Positions 1 to 6,568 of a stretch of DNA of 9,683 nucleotides are shown here, one piece after another. Both the position numbers and the translations under genes were made by a program. Location of the stretch: positions 1 to 9,683 of the forward strand of contig CALFKA010000185.1 of NCBI GenBank assembly GCA_937880545.1. Reading direction: 5' to 3'. The stretch comes from an uncultured Clostridia bacterium (lineage in GTDB: Bacteria > Bacillota > Clostridia > Peptostreptococcales > Acidaminobacteraceae). The notes beneath the pieces are model-generated. The model worked only from the letters and a program-made list of their open reading frames with translations. It made no database searches and had not been told where the DNA came from. Within the stretch, counting starts at the first letter, position 1, and each line of letters opens with the position of its first letter.

Positions 1-2
1 AT

Positions 3-77
3 TCACTGTCTTACATGAGCCGAAGGGAATTTACACCACTTATTGGACTTGACTTTCAAATTCGAGCAGGTAGATAA
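3..77 (+). other. Possible 3' tail of an upstream gene (unidentified)
   Basis: An open frame enters from the left edge and ends at TAA (75-77), giving about 24 residues that finish in ...LDFQIRAGR. It could be the C-terminus of a gene lying outside the window, and the hairpin with a T-run at 191-220 would then be its terminator. No family is recognised. The stretch is short enough to be open by chance, so this is only a tentative entry. Confidence 0.2.
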
Positions 78-155
78 TTAGAAAAATCTCGGAGAACATT
101 CAGCAATTTCTTAGAATTATTATATCAGGGAAATGGTACGGTTAATATAAATCAA

Positions 156-171
156 CGACGAAAGTTCGTCG
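156..171. promoter_or_regulatory. Inverted repeat, candidate activator site
   Basis: The arms CGACGAA and TTCGTCG are a perfect 7-bp inverted repeat separated by 2 bases. The centre is about 100 bp upstream of the transcription start predicted from the -24/-12 promoter at 241-256. That is a usual distance for the upstream site of a sigma-54 enhancer-binding protein. Such a regulator is encoded at 5013-6431, but nothing in the sequence proves it binds here, and the repeat is not identical to the one upstream of the reductase operon. Confidence 0.35.
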
Positions 172-190
172 CCATAGTCGCAAAAATATA

Positions 191-220
191 AAAAAGATAG
201 TGATTATCACTGCTTTTTCT
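191..220 (+). terminator. Hairpin with T-run, weak or bidirectional terminator
   Basis: AGTGA (199-203) and TCACT (207-211) pair around TTA. An outer AAAAAG (191-196) can pair with CTTTTT (213-218) across a small asymmetric internal loop. A T-rich tract follows on the plus strand and an A-rich tract precedes it, so it could work in either direction. It would end transcripts entering from the left and insulate the promoter at 241-256. The stem is poor in G and C, so strength is uncertain. Confidence 0.4.
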
Positions 221-240
221 TACTTTTCACTTATTTTCTC

Positions 241-256
241 TGGCATCCAAAATGCT
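241..256 (+). promoter_or_regulatory. Sigma-54 (-24/-12) promoter of the first operon
   Basis: TGGCATCCAAAATGCT has the GG (-24) and GC (-12) elements with the fixed spacing of sigma-54 promoters, compared with the consensus TGGCACG-N4-TTGCW. Transcription should start near 267, giving a leader of about 35 bases with an AGGAGG ribosome site at 291-296. A gene for a sigma-54 activator lies in the same window, which supports the assignment. The match is good at the invariant bases but has A instead of T at the first base of the -12 box. Confidence 0.7.
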
Positions 257-302
257 ACATATTTGCTCGACGGTATCTACATACTTTTTTAGGAGGTAGA
301 AA

Positions 303-1460
303 ATGAAATACCTGATTTTCGGAGCGGGACTACAGGGACGAATTGTAGGCTATGACATCTTGAACTTTGAAGAAGGGGCGGAGGTTATCTATGCTGATGT
401 ATTGCAAGAAAACCTCGATACGGCAAAGACTATCGTCGGCGAGAACCGAGTCCGATTTGAAAATGTGGACATCAGCGATGAAGAAGCAAGTGTGAAGCTG
501 ATGAATGAATCGGACGTTGTCATCATCTGTCTGCCTCACGACCTGACTACGACGACAAAAGTGTACAACTGCTTGGCTCAGGCAAAGGGAAAGAAAGCCG
601 TTTTCTCTGATTACTGGATGTGGGATAAACATCACGAATTTGACGACGCTCTAAAAACCGCAAAGGTTCTTGCCGTTCCGGGATTGGGGATTGCGCCCGG
701 TTTTGCTAATATCTGTGTCGGCCAACTGGATCATGAGTTCGATCAACTGGAAGAAGCCATCATCTATGTCGGTGGGCTGCCTGTTGAGCGGGGAGTCTGT
801 CCTTTTGATTACATGGAACTCTTCAACCTTGAGGCCATGCTCGACATGTATATTACTCCGGCGACTGTCTTTGAAGATGGTGCCCCAACCAAAAAACCGA
901 TACTGACGCCGTTTGACCACCTAATTATCCCCGGACATGGAATGGCGGAGGTGTTCTGGACCGACGGCCTGTGCAGTCTGGAGAAGACGATGGCAGGCAA
1001 GGGGATTAAGAAGATGGCAGAGACAACCCTTCGCTGGCCCGGCCATCTGGCGCAGATGAAGGTGCTCAATGATTTAGGGTTCTTTGACACAGAACCTGTC
1101 GATGTCTATGGAGTGGAAGTGCGCCCCAAAGACGTTTCCGAAAAGATCTTCCAGAAACTGTGGGCGAAAAAGCCCGGCGTGAGAGATCTGACCTACTTAA
1201 AGGTAGTGGGAAAAGGCAGAAGAAACGGAGAGTTCGTGGAGAAGTACTATGAGCTCAAGGGGTACAGTGACGAGGAAAAAGGGATTACGTCCATGGAAAT
1301 CACTACCGCTTACCCGATATCGATAGCCGCGATCATACTGGCTAAAGATGAGCACGAGGTCTATGGCGTGGTAGATCCCGAAATCTATTTCATTGGCGAT
1401 AGATTCAAAGAGATGGTTGAACAGCTCGGAAGACGCGATTTGAACGTTTACTCCGGATAA
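303..1460 (+). CDS. Saccharopine dehydrogenase/lysine 6-dehydrogenase-like NAD(P) oxidoreductase
   Basis: The product is a 385-residue soluble protein. It opens with a Rossmann nucleotide-binding motif, GAGLQG at residues 7-12, followed by a strand ending in YAD that probably contacts the cofactor ribose. The middle contains VPGLGIAPGFAN and YVGGLPV, typical of the saccharopine dehydrogenase superfamily and especially of lysine 6-dehydrogenases, which are of similar length. Members oxidise amino acids or form or cleave saccharopine- or carboxyspermidine-type secondary amines using NAD(P); the substrate here is unknown. The start is fixed by AGGAGG at 291-296, six bases before ATG. It is the first gene behind a -24/-12 promoter and is followed by an NhaC-type carrier, so the pair may take up and oxidise the same compound. 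A role as the oxidative half of a Stickland couple with the downstream reductase is inference. Confidence 0.8.
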   Translation: MKYLIFGAGLQGRIVGYDILNFEEGAEVIYADVLQENLDTAKTIVGENRVRFENVDISDEEASVKLMNESDVVIICLPHDLTTTTKVYNCLAQAKGKKAVFSDYWMWDKHHEFDDALKTAKVLAVPGLGIAPGFANICVGQLDHEFDQLEEAIIYVGGLPVERGVCPFDYMELFNLEAMLDMYITPATVFEDGAPTKKPILTPFDHLIIPGHGMAEVFWTDGLCSLEKTMAGKGIKKMAETTLRWPGHLAQMKVLNDLGFFDTEPVDVYGVEVRPKDVSEKIFQKLWAKKPGVRDLTYLKVVGKGRRNGEFVEKYYELKGYSDEEKGITSMEITTAYPISIAAIILAKDEHEVYGVVDPEIYFIGDRFKEMVEQLGRRDLNVYSG

Positions 1461-1483
1461 CAGTATGGATTCGCTCCATACTG
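1461..1483 (+). other. Perfect intercistronic hairpin
   Basis: Arms CAGTATGGA and TCCATACTG form a 9-bp perfect stem with a 5-base loop, beginning at the first base after the stop codon of the dehydrogenase gene. No T-run follows, so it is not a classical intrinsic terminator. It could stabilise the 3' end of the upstream message, mark a processing site, or set differential expression of the dehydrogenase and the antiporter. Only the structure is seen; the role is inferred. Confidence 0.55.
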
Positions 1484-1541
1484 CCTCCGCCTACCAACGG
1501 TTTGATCATGATCGTTATAGTATTTAATGGAGGATGTAGAG

Positions 1542-3098
1542 ATGCTGTTTCTAAAGTTAAGCCCTGTGTTTCTGGTTGTTATACTGATGGGAATATCCAA
1601 TATTCCTCAGCTGGTTGAGATTTTTGGCATCCAACTCGACCTGAGTATTGTCGCATTCCTGGCTGTTGTCTGGGCGGCAATCATCTCAATGATTACGATG
1701 AAGAAGAATATCAATCAGGTGATTGAAGACGGACTTAAAGCAGTGCGAGAAGCCGTTCTCGTCTACTTTATTCTGATGCTTGCCTACGCTATCGGTGAGG
1801 TTTTCATGTACTCAGGGGTAGGAGCTTCCTTGGTCCAAGCATTTTTGAAACTGGGAATCTCAGGGAGGACCGTTGCCCTTGTGTCTCTCTTGACGACATC
1901 AGTGCTATCTGTAGCCACCGGAACTTCATGGGGAACTTTTGCAGCCTGCGCCCCGATTTTTCTGTGGTTATCGCATATCGTTGGAGGGGATCCGATTATT
2001 ACAATGGCAGCTATCTGCGGAGGTTCATGTTTCGGGGATAACATCGGATTGATCTCAGACACAACCGTAATAAGCTCTGCCATGCACGACGTGGAAGTTG
2101 TACATAGGGTCAGGCATCAGGGCGTCTGGTCATTGATGTGTCTGGTCGCTACTTCTATTGTCTTCTACCTCGTATCCATGCACTTACCGGGAGGAGGGGG
2201 AGTGGATGTCACAGGGAGTATTCAGAGCATTCCGCCGGATGTCATGGAAATGCTTTCAGTGGAGCGCCCCGGTGCTGTTGTACTGCTTAATCAGATTCAG
2301 TCGGGCGTCTCCTACCTAATGGCCATCCCGTTGTTTGTCGTCATTGGCACAGCGATTGCGGGTGTTCCCACACTGCTTTGTTTATTCCTGGGCCTGTTCT
2401 CTAGCTTTATCTTTGGCATGATCACCGGCACCATTTCTTCTTTCTGGAAATTTCTCGACTATGTTCTGACTGGGTTCTCGGATGCCGGATCGTGGGTTAT
2501 TGTCATTGGACTTTGGATTGTTGCTTTCGGCGGTATTATGCAGGGCATGAAAGCATTTGATCCGATCGCTCACTTCATGGCAAGAATCTCAAAGAGTGTC
2601 AAGCAGCTGATGTTCTACAATGGTGTCCTCACTTTGATCGGCACAGCCTCTCTGGCAGACGACATGGCGGAAATTGTGACAATCAGCCCCATCATCCGAC
2701 AAGTTACGGAGGAGAATGTCGAGGGCGATAAGAAGTCAATGTATACCCTAGCGCTCAGAAACTCTGCCTTCGCAGACGCCATGGCGGTCTTTGGGTCCCA
2801 GGTTGTTCCCTGGCATGTCTATATGAGCTATTTCGTAAGCCTCGGTCTTGCCATCTATCCACTCGGAGAATTTACTGCTTTAAAGATTATTGGAAGGCAT
2901 TACTTTGCCTGGATTGTAGTGGCGAGCATGCTGCTCCTGACACTCACCGGCTTTGACAGATTCATTCCTCTCTTTGCTCTACCAAGAGAGCCACAGGACG
3001 TAAGGCTGATCAAGAATAAGAAGCCTCCTCTGAACCCCGACGAGCCGACAGATCCAATTATTGAAGAAGCAGTCACTCCTGCTGATCAGGCAGAATGA
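1542..3098 (+). CDS. NhaC-family Na+/H+ antiporter-type membrane transporter
   Basis: The product is a 518-residue integral membrane protein with many hydrophobic segments in two related halves. The first half carries GTSWGT (residues 127-132) and the family hallmark from GGSCFGDN to ISDTT (160-175). The second half has LADDMAEIVTISPI (371-384), a matching acidic stretch. NhaC relatives exchange Na+ for H+, and some couple this to organic acids such as malate/lactate. A substrate carrier for this operon is therefore possible. The C-terminus is a charged, proline-rich cytoplasmic tail (about 481-518). I choose the ATG at 1542 because GGAGG (1529-1533) sits 8 bases before it; the in-frame ATG at 1527 overlaps that ribosome site and has none of its own. 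It probably shares a transcript with the dehydrogenase 81 bases upstream. Confidence 0.85.
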   Translation: MLFLKLSPVFLVVILMGISNIPQLVEIFGIQLDLSIVAFLAVVWAAIISMITMKKNINQVIEDGLKAVREAVLVYFILMLAYAIGEVFMYSGVGASLVQAFLKLGISGRTVALVSLLTTSVLSVATGTSWGTFAACAPIFLWLSHIVGGDPIITMAAICGGSCFGDNIGLISDTTVISSAMHDVEVVHRVRHQGVWSLMCLVATSIVFYLVSMHLPGGGGVDVTGSIQSIPPDVMEMLSVERPGAVVLLNQIQSGVSYLMAIPLFVVIGTAIAGVPTLLCLFLGLFSSFIFGMITGTISSFWKFLDYVLTGFSDAGSWVIVIGLWIVAFGGIMQGMKAFDPIAHFMARISKSVKQLMFYNGVLTLIGTASLADDMAEIVTISPIIRQVTEENVEGDKKSMYTLALRNSAFADAMAVFGSQVVPWHVYMSYFVSLGLAIYPLGEFTALKIIGRHYFAWIVVASMLLLTLTGFDRFIPLFALPREPQDVRLIKNKKPPLNPDEPTDPIIEEAVTPADQAE

Positions 3099-3140
3099 TT
3101 AACAGAAGAACTTGAGGAACAGAGCAGTACTATCTACGTG

Positions 3141-3170
3141 AGCCGGTGCTTTGTCACCGGCTTTTCTATT
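3141..3170 (+). terminator. Intrinsic terminator after the antiporter gene
   Basis: AGCCGGTG (3141-3148) and CACCGGCT (3155-3162) form a GC-rich 8-bp perfect stem with a 6-base loop, followed by a tract rich in T. It ends the dehydrogenase-antiporter unit. The tail overlaps the last codons of the convergent amidohydrolase gene. Read on the minus strand the same hairpin starts 3 bases after that gene's stop codon but has no T-run, so it should terminate efficiently only on the plus strand. Confidence 0.85.
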
Positions 3171-4791
3171 TTATTCTCTCAAAGACACATTGACCATCGA
3201 CATACGTTTTTTCTATCCTGATCTCCTTTAATCGGTGGTTAGGAGTTAGGAAAGGATCTTCTGACACGATTACAAAATTTGCCGTTTTTCCGGGCTCAAG
3301 GGTGCCAAATCTGTCTTCGTCTTTCGAGACAAACGCCCCATTGATGGTATGAAGCTTGAGAGCTTCAAGGATGCTCATTCGCTCTTCAGGCAACCATCCG
3401 CCGACCGGCTGTCCGCTGAGATCCTGTCTTGTCACCATCACCTGAATAGCATGAAAAGGATTGACGCTCTCAATGGGAAGGTCCGATCCCGCAGAGATAT
3501 GAATCCCCATATCGTATATCTTCTTATAACAGTAACTGGTGGCGATTCTTTCGCCCACTCTATCCTGCGCCATCTCCCAATCTGAGTGGATGTACATGGG
3601 CTGGATAATAGCGTTGCTGCCAGGAAGTTGGAGATATTTTTCAAAGATTTCCTCGCTCATTATCTGACTGTGAATGATAGAAGGGCGAAGCTTTTTCTCT
3701 TCAACGTCTCCTTTTAAGGTGAGACAAGAGTCGAGAAACATCTCCACAGCTGCGTCTCCGATCGCATGGATGGTAAGATCAAAGTCATTATCTATGGCTT
3801 TTCTGCAGAGAGCGGTCATTTCTTCTTCGCTGTAATACAGGAGACCTTTGGTATTTGGTCTGTCAGAGTAAGGCTTTTTGAGGGCAGCGGACCAGCCACC
3901 CAGAGTGCCGTCGCCGAGAAGCTTTAAGGGGCCCATCTTGATTCGTCGATCGCTTTGCCAGGAGGTGAGTCCGAAACTCTTCGCTTCTTCAATCTGTTCT
4001 GGTGTCCTTATCCGCATCTGCAGAACAAGGTAGATGGGGAGTTTTCTCTCTGCTTGGAGTTCTGTGTATGCGTCCCAGAGTACTTTCTTATCGGCAACTG
4101 AGGTAAAATCTTCGGTGTGAGCGACAGTGATACCATTTTTTAAAAGCTCCCCGATAGAGAATAAAAGAAGTTCTTTTATCAGCGCTTTGTCTTTTATTTT
4201 TGGGATGGTGTTTCCGACCAGACTCATGGCGCTCTCGAGCATGAGTCCGGTGGGATGTCCCTCGTTATCTCTGACGATCTTTCCCCCTGTGGGGTCCGGG
4301 GTGTCCCTGTCAATGCCTGAAAGCTCCATAGCCAGTGAATTGGCAACACAGATGGTACTGCATCTTCTGATCAACATGATTGGATGCTTTTTACTGATCA
4401 GATCTAACTGTTTTGCGGTCGGGAAATTGCCATCTTCAAACGCCTCCTGATCCCATCCGAAGCCTTCCACCCAATCTCCTTCATGGGGTTTTATCTCATC
4501 AATGAACGCTTGAACTTTTTTGATTAACTGTTCGACGCTTCTGACGCCACTGAGTGAGACAAGTCTTTTTTCAAAGAGAGCATAATCTAAAAGATGAAGG
4601 TGAGTGTCGATGAATCCCGGAAGGACAGTGGCGCCATGAAGATCTACCAGCTGTGTTTCGCTCTCTTCCAATGAGGAAATGTTATGCTTGTAGACATCCG
4701 TAATCTTTCCGTTTCGAGTCACAAGAGTAGAATAGACCGTGTTCTTATTGTCCATCGAATAAAAGACGCCATTGGTAAATATAGTCTTCAT
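3166..4791 (-). CDS. YtcJ-like metal-dependent amidohydrolase
   Basis: The product is a 541-residue amidohydrolase of the YtcJ/COG1574 type: a small beta-sandwich formed by both termini around a TIM barrel. The metal-site motifs are GFIDTHLHL with H64 and H66, HAIGD with H342, IIHSQ with H374 and SAGSDLP with D437; K286 in RIKMGPLK may be the bridging lysine. The C-terminal GTLEPGKTANFVIV segment is typical of the sandwich domain. Relatives hydrolyse amides, N-formyl or cyclic amide bonds; this substrate is unknown. No signal peptide is seen, so it should act in the cytoplasm. I choose ATG at 4791 because GAGGTG lies just upstream; the longer in-frame start at 4839 has no ribosome site. It is transcribed away from the sigma-54 regulator. 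It may release an amino acid from an N-acyl precursor for the neighbouring enzymes, which is inference. Confidence 0.85.
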   Translation of the reverse strand: MKTIFTNGVFYSMDNKNTVYSTLVTRNGKITDVYKHNISSLEESETQLVDLHGATVLPGFIDTHLHLLDYALFEKRLVSLSGVRSVEQLIKKVQAFIDEIKPHEGDWVEGFGWDQEAFEDGNFPTAKQLDLISKKHPIMLIRRCSTICVANSLAMELSGIDRDTPDPTGGKIVRDNEGHPTGLMLESAMSLVGNTIPKIKDKALIKELLLFSIGELLKNGITVAHTEDFTSVADKKVLWDAYTELQAERKLPIYLVLQMRIRTPEQIEEAKSFGLTSWQSDRRIKMGPLKLLGDGTLGGWSAALKKPYSDRPNTKGLLYYSEEEMTALCRKAIDNDFDLTIHAIGDAAVEMFLDSCLTLKGDVEEKKLRPSIIHSQIMSEEIFEKYLQLPGSNAIIQPMYIHSDWEMAQDRVGERIATSYCYKKIYDMGIHISAGSDLPIESVNPFHAIQVMVTRQDLSGQPVGGWLPEERMSILEALKLHTINGAFVSKDEDRFGTLEPGKTANFVIVSEDPFLTPNHRLKEIRIEKTYVDGQCVFERIK

Positions 4792-5012
4792 GCTCACCTC
4801 TTCTCGGAGATCTTGTAGGAAGATGACACTGCCAAGCATAGTTTATCATGGCCAAAGTGATTTCCTGCAGCTACTGATGATATTCTTTTTATGCAACTTT
4901 TCAGATATCTACAGTCCGATGATGTTGGCATTAGGTTATAATGTAAAAAAGGATTATTCTGAGGGCTCTGAAGGAAAGAACTTTTTTATTTACTTGAAAG
5001 AGGGTTGCCGTA
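4792..5012. other. Divergent intergenic region between amidohydrolase and regulator
   Basis: This spacer of about 220 bases must hold the promoters of both divergent genes. No -24/-12 promoter with correct spacing is visible on either strand, unlike upstream of the other two units. The best element is a TATAAT at 4937-4942 on the plus strand. Composition becomes AT-rich from about 4880 onward. No convincing inverted repeat is seen. Confidence 0.5.
4937..4942 (+). promoter_or_regulatory. Possible -10 box of the regulator gene
   Basis: TATAAT matches the vegetative -10 consensus exactly and lies 70 bases upstream of the regulator's start codon. The expected -35 region about 17 bases upstream (around 4914-4919) does not resemble TTGACA, so the promoter, if real, is weak or activator-dependent. 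Confidence 0.25.
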
Positions 5013-6431
5013 TTGACACGTGAAAAGAGCATGGAAAACAGGTTGTTACGATCAGGAAATTTTGTCACTGGAACACTGGACTATGTTCTGGTAGTAGACC
5101 GCAATTACCGCATTCTCTATAGCAATCGGTATGACCGGATGATGGCGAAAGAGGGCTTCCGCTTCTTTGCACCGGAGAGTGCCCCGAGTTTTTTTGATAT
5201 ATATCCAGATCTTAAAAGGAGCGAAAGCTCTATTGTTGAGACGATGAATACCGGAAGAATCACGGAAAGGATGAACCAGAAATACCTCGACTGGGAAGGC
5301 AATGTGTATTTTACGAACAATATCACCGTTCCCATCATCCGCGACGGCATCATTATCGGAGCGGTTGAACTGGTAAGAGACGCAACCACCGTCGACTCTA
5401 TCTCGCAAGCAGACAGAGAATCCGATTCCATCAGCACTGTGACAAGGACCAATCCGATGTTCAACTTCGATGATGTCCTTACACAGGACTCGGAGATGCT
5501 CGAGATCAAGAGGATGGCAGAATTGTTTTCCACGACTTCGAAACCTACGCTCATTTATGGAGAAACAGGGACGGGAAAAGAATTGCTGGCTCAATCGATG
5601 ATCGTCAGAAGCGGAGTCCCTCAAAACAAAGTGGTTATCCAGAACTGCGCAGCGGTACCCGTTAACCTGTTGGAAACTACTCTTTTCGGCTCGTTCAAAG
5701 GTGCCTTTACAGGGGCAGAAAGAGTGGTGGGCCTGTTTGAACAGGCGGATGGGGGGATCTTGTTTCTCGATGAACTGAACTCTATTCCCTTGTCGGTTCA
5801 GGCAAAGCTCTTGCGCGTGCTGCAGGATGGTACGTTCCGTCCGGTCGGGAGTGAAAAAGAAAAGTACACCAGCGTGAAAGTCATCGCCACTGTCAACATT
5901 GATCCGGTGCAAGCCATTGATGAGGGCGTGCTGCGAAGTGACTTGTTCTACCGATTTACGGGCAGTCTTTTGAATATTCCGCCTCTCAGGGAGAGAAAGG
6001 GAGATATCCTCTTCTATGCAGAGACATTTTTGAAGGAAGCGTGCTCCCTATATAGAAAACCCCTAATGAGTCTCGACAGTGAGCTGCAAGGCTTCTTTAT
6101 GGACTACGCCTGGCCGGGAAATGTCCGTGAGATAAAACATCTGATTGAGTCGATGGTAAGTCTTTCTTCCAAAGAAGTGCTCAGCATGAAAGATCTACCT
6201 GCTTATCTTTATAACAGAGTGACAGGAACCATGAATCTTGAACGCCCACTTCCCCAAGAAGGCCTCCAGGAAGAATCCAGCCTGGGCCTCAATGAATATC
6301 TTGAACATGTGGAGAGAGAGTACATTAAGAGAGCTCTCTTACAAGAAGGACAAGCCATTGGCAAGGCGGCAGACCGACTGAATATTCCCCGTCAGACCCT
6401 CAGTTACAAGATAAAAAAACTGGGGCTATGA
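5013..6431 (+). CDS. Sigma-54-dependent transcriptional activator (PAS, AAA+, Fis HTH)
   Basis: This 472-residue enhancer-binding protein has three parts. Residues about 18-125 resemble a PAS sensor domain (LDYVLVVDRNYRILYSN, then IIGAVELVRDAT), like RocR/AcoR-type activators that sense small molecules. Residues about 152-390 are the AAA+ domain, with Walker A GETGTGKE (183-190), GAFTGA (230-235), Walker B GGILFLDE (247-254), the R308/R314 region as arginine fingers and WPGNVRE (367-373). Intact GAFTGA means it should contact sigma-54. Residues about 445-470 are a Fis-type helix-turn-helix. I start at TTG 5013 because AGAGGG (4999-5004) lies 8 bases upstream; ATG 5031 would shorten it by 6 residues. 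It has no phospho-receiver domain, so ligand control is likely. It lies between two units with -24/-12 promoters, which are its probable targets. Confidence 0.92.
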   Translation: MTREKSMENRLLRSGNFVTGTLDYVLVVDRNYRILYSNRYDRMMAKEGFRFFAPESAPSFFDIYPDLKRSESSIVETMNTGRITERMNQKYLDWEGNVYFTNNITVPIIRDGIIIGAVELVRDATTVDSISQADRESDSISTVTRTNPMFNFDDVLTQDSEMLEIKRMAELFSTTSKPTLIYGETGTGKELLAQSMIVRSGVPQNKVVIQNCAAVPVNLLETTLFGSFKGAFTGAERVVGLFEQADGGILFLDELNSIPLSVQAKLLRVLQDGTFRPVGSEKEKYTSVKVIATVNIDPVQAIDEGVLRSDLFYRFTGSLLNIPPLRERKGDILFYAETFLKEACSLYRKPLMSLDSELQGFFMDYAWPGNVREIKHLIESMVSLSSKEVLSMKDLPAYLYNRVTGTMNLERPLPQEGLQEESSLGLNEYLEHVEREYIKRALLQEGQAIGKAADRLNIPRQTLSYKIKKLGL

Positions 6432-6457
6432 CAAATTACTGTCCTTTGAACAAGCAA

Positions 6458-6477
6458 CGAGACAATTATCTGTCTCG
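6458..6477. promoter_or_regulatory. Inverted repeat, candidate activator binding site
   Basis: CGAGACA and TGTCTCG form a perfect 7-bp inverted repeat with a 6-base spacer; flanking CAA and TTG extend the symmetry if one A is skipped. The centre is about 85 bp upstream of the start predicted from the -24/-12 promoter at 6526-6541, a typical place for an enhancer-binding protein dimer. No T-run follows, so it is not a terminator. Binding by the adjacent regulator is inference from position. Confidence 0.5.
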
Positions 6478-6499
6478 ATTGTGATTGTTTCCCTGTAAG

Positions 6500-6523
6500 A
6501 AGCCTGTCTTTCAGGCTTTTTTT
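6500..6523 (+). terminator. Intrinsic terminator of the regulator gene
   Basis: AAGCCTG (6500-6506) pairs with CAGGCTT (6512-6518) around a 5-base loop, followed directly by a run of T to 6523. It ends the regulator transcript and insulates the reductase operon, whose promoter begins only 3 bases further on. Confidence 0.85.
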
Positions 6524-6525
6524 AT

Positions 6526-6541
6526 TGGCAGGATATTTGCT
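6526..6541 (+). promoter_or_regulatory. Sigma-54 (-24/-12) promoter of the reductase operon
   Basis: TGGCAGGATATTTGCT matches the consensus TGGCACG-N4-TTGCW at nearly every conserved base, with GG and GC at the required spacing. Transcription should start near 6552, leaving a leader of only about 17 bases that is essentially the ribosome binding site. With the activator gene immediately upstream and an inverted repeat about 85 bp from the start, this is a well-supported sigma-54 promoter. Confidence 0.88.
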
Positions 6542-6568
6542 AATACTCAAATAGGTAAGAGGAGAGAT

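Larger units (their letters stand above)
78..240. other. AT-rich intergenic region upstream of the first operon
   Basis: No coding frame of convincing length or composition is visible on either strand. The stretch holds an inverted repeat at 156-171 and a hairpin with a T-run at 191-220, both listed separately, and leads directly into the -24/-12 promoter at 241-256. It has the character of a regulatory region: composition is much richer in A and T than in the genes that follow. Confidence 0.6.

Noticed and set aside
1504..1513. GATCATGATC palindrome upstream of the antiporter gene
   Set aside because: It is only 10 bases, close to what chance allows, with no second copy or promoter that would give it a role.
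1527..1541. Earlier ATG for the antiporter gene
   Set aside because: It overlaps the GGAGG ribosome site of the ATG at 1542 and has no site of its own.
4792..4839. Longer start for the amidohydrolase on the minus strand
   Set aside because: No ribosome site precedes it, whereas the ATG at 4791 has GAGGTG just upstream and begins the typical N-terminal strand of the family.
4926..4941. TGGCAT as a -24 element upstream of the regulator
   Set aside because: The GC of the -12 element is missing at the required spacing.
4772..5023. Small open frame of 83 codons on the plus strand
   Set aside because: It begins antisense inside the amidohydrolase gene, crosses the divergent promoter region and has no ribosome site or recognisable product.
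5052..5912. Long open frame of 286 codons on the minus strand
   Set aside because: It is antisense to the PAS and AAA+ coding region of a well-supported regulator and its translation shows no recognisable domain.
6485..6568. N-terminal extension of the reductase proprotein
   Set aside because: It would be encoded by the regulator's terminator and the -24/-12 promoter, has no ribosome site, and the family starts at the MRLKTKTIKI segment.
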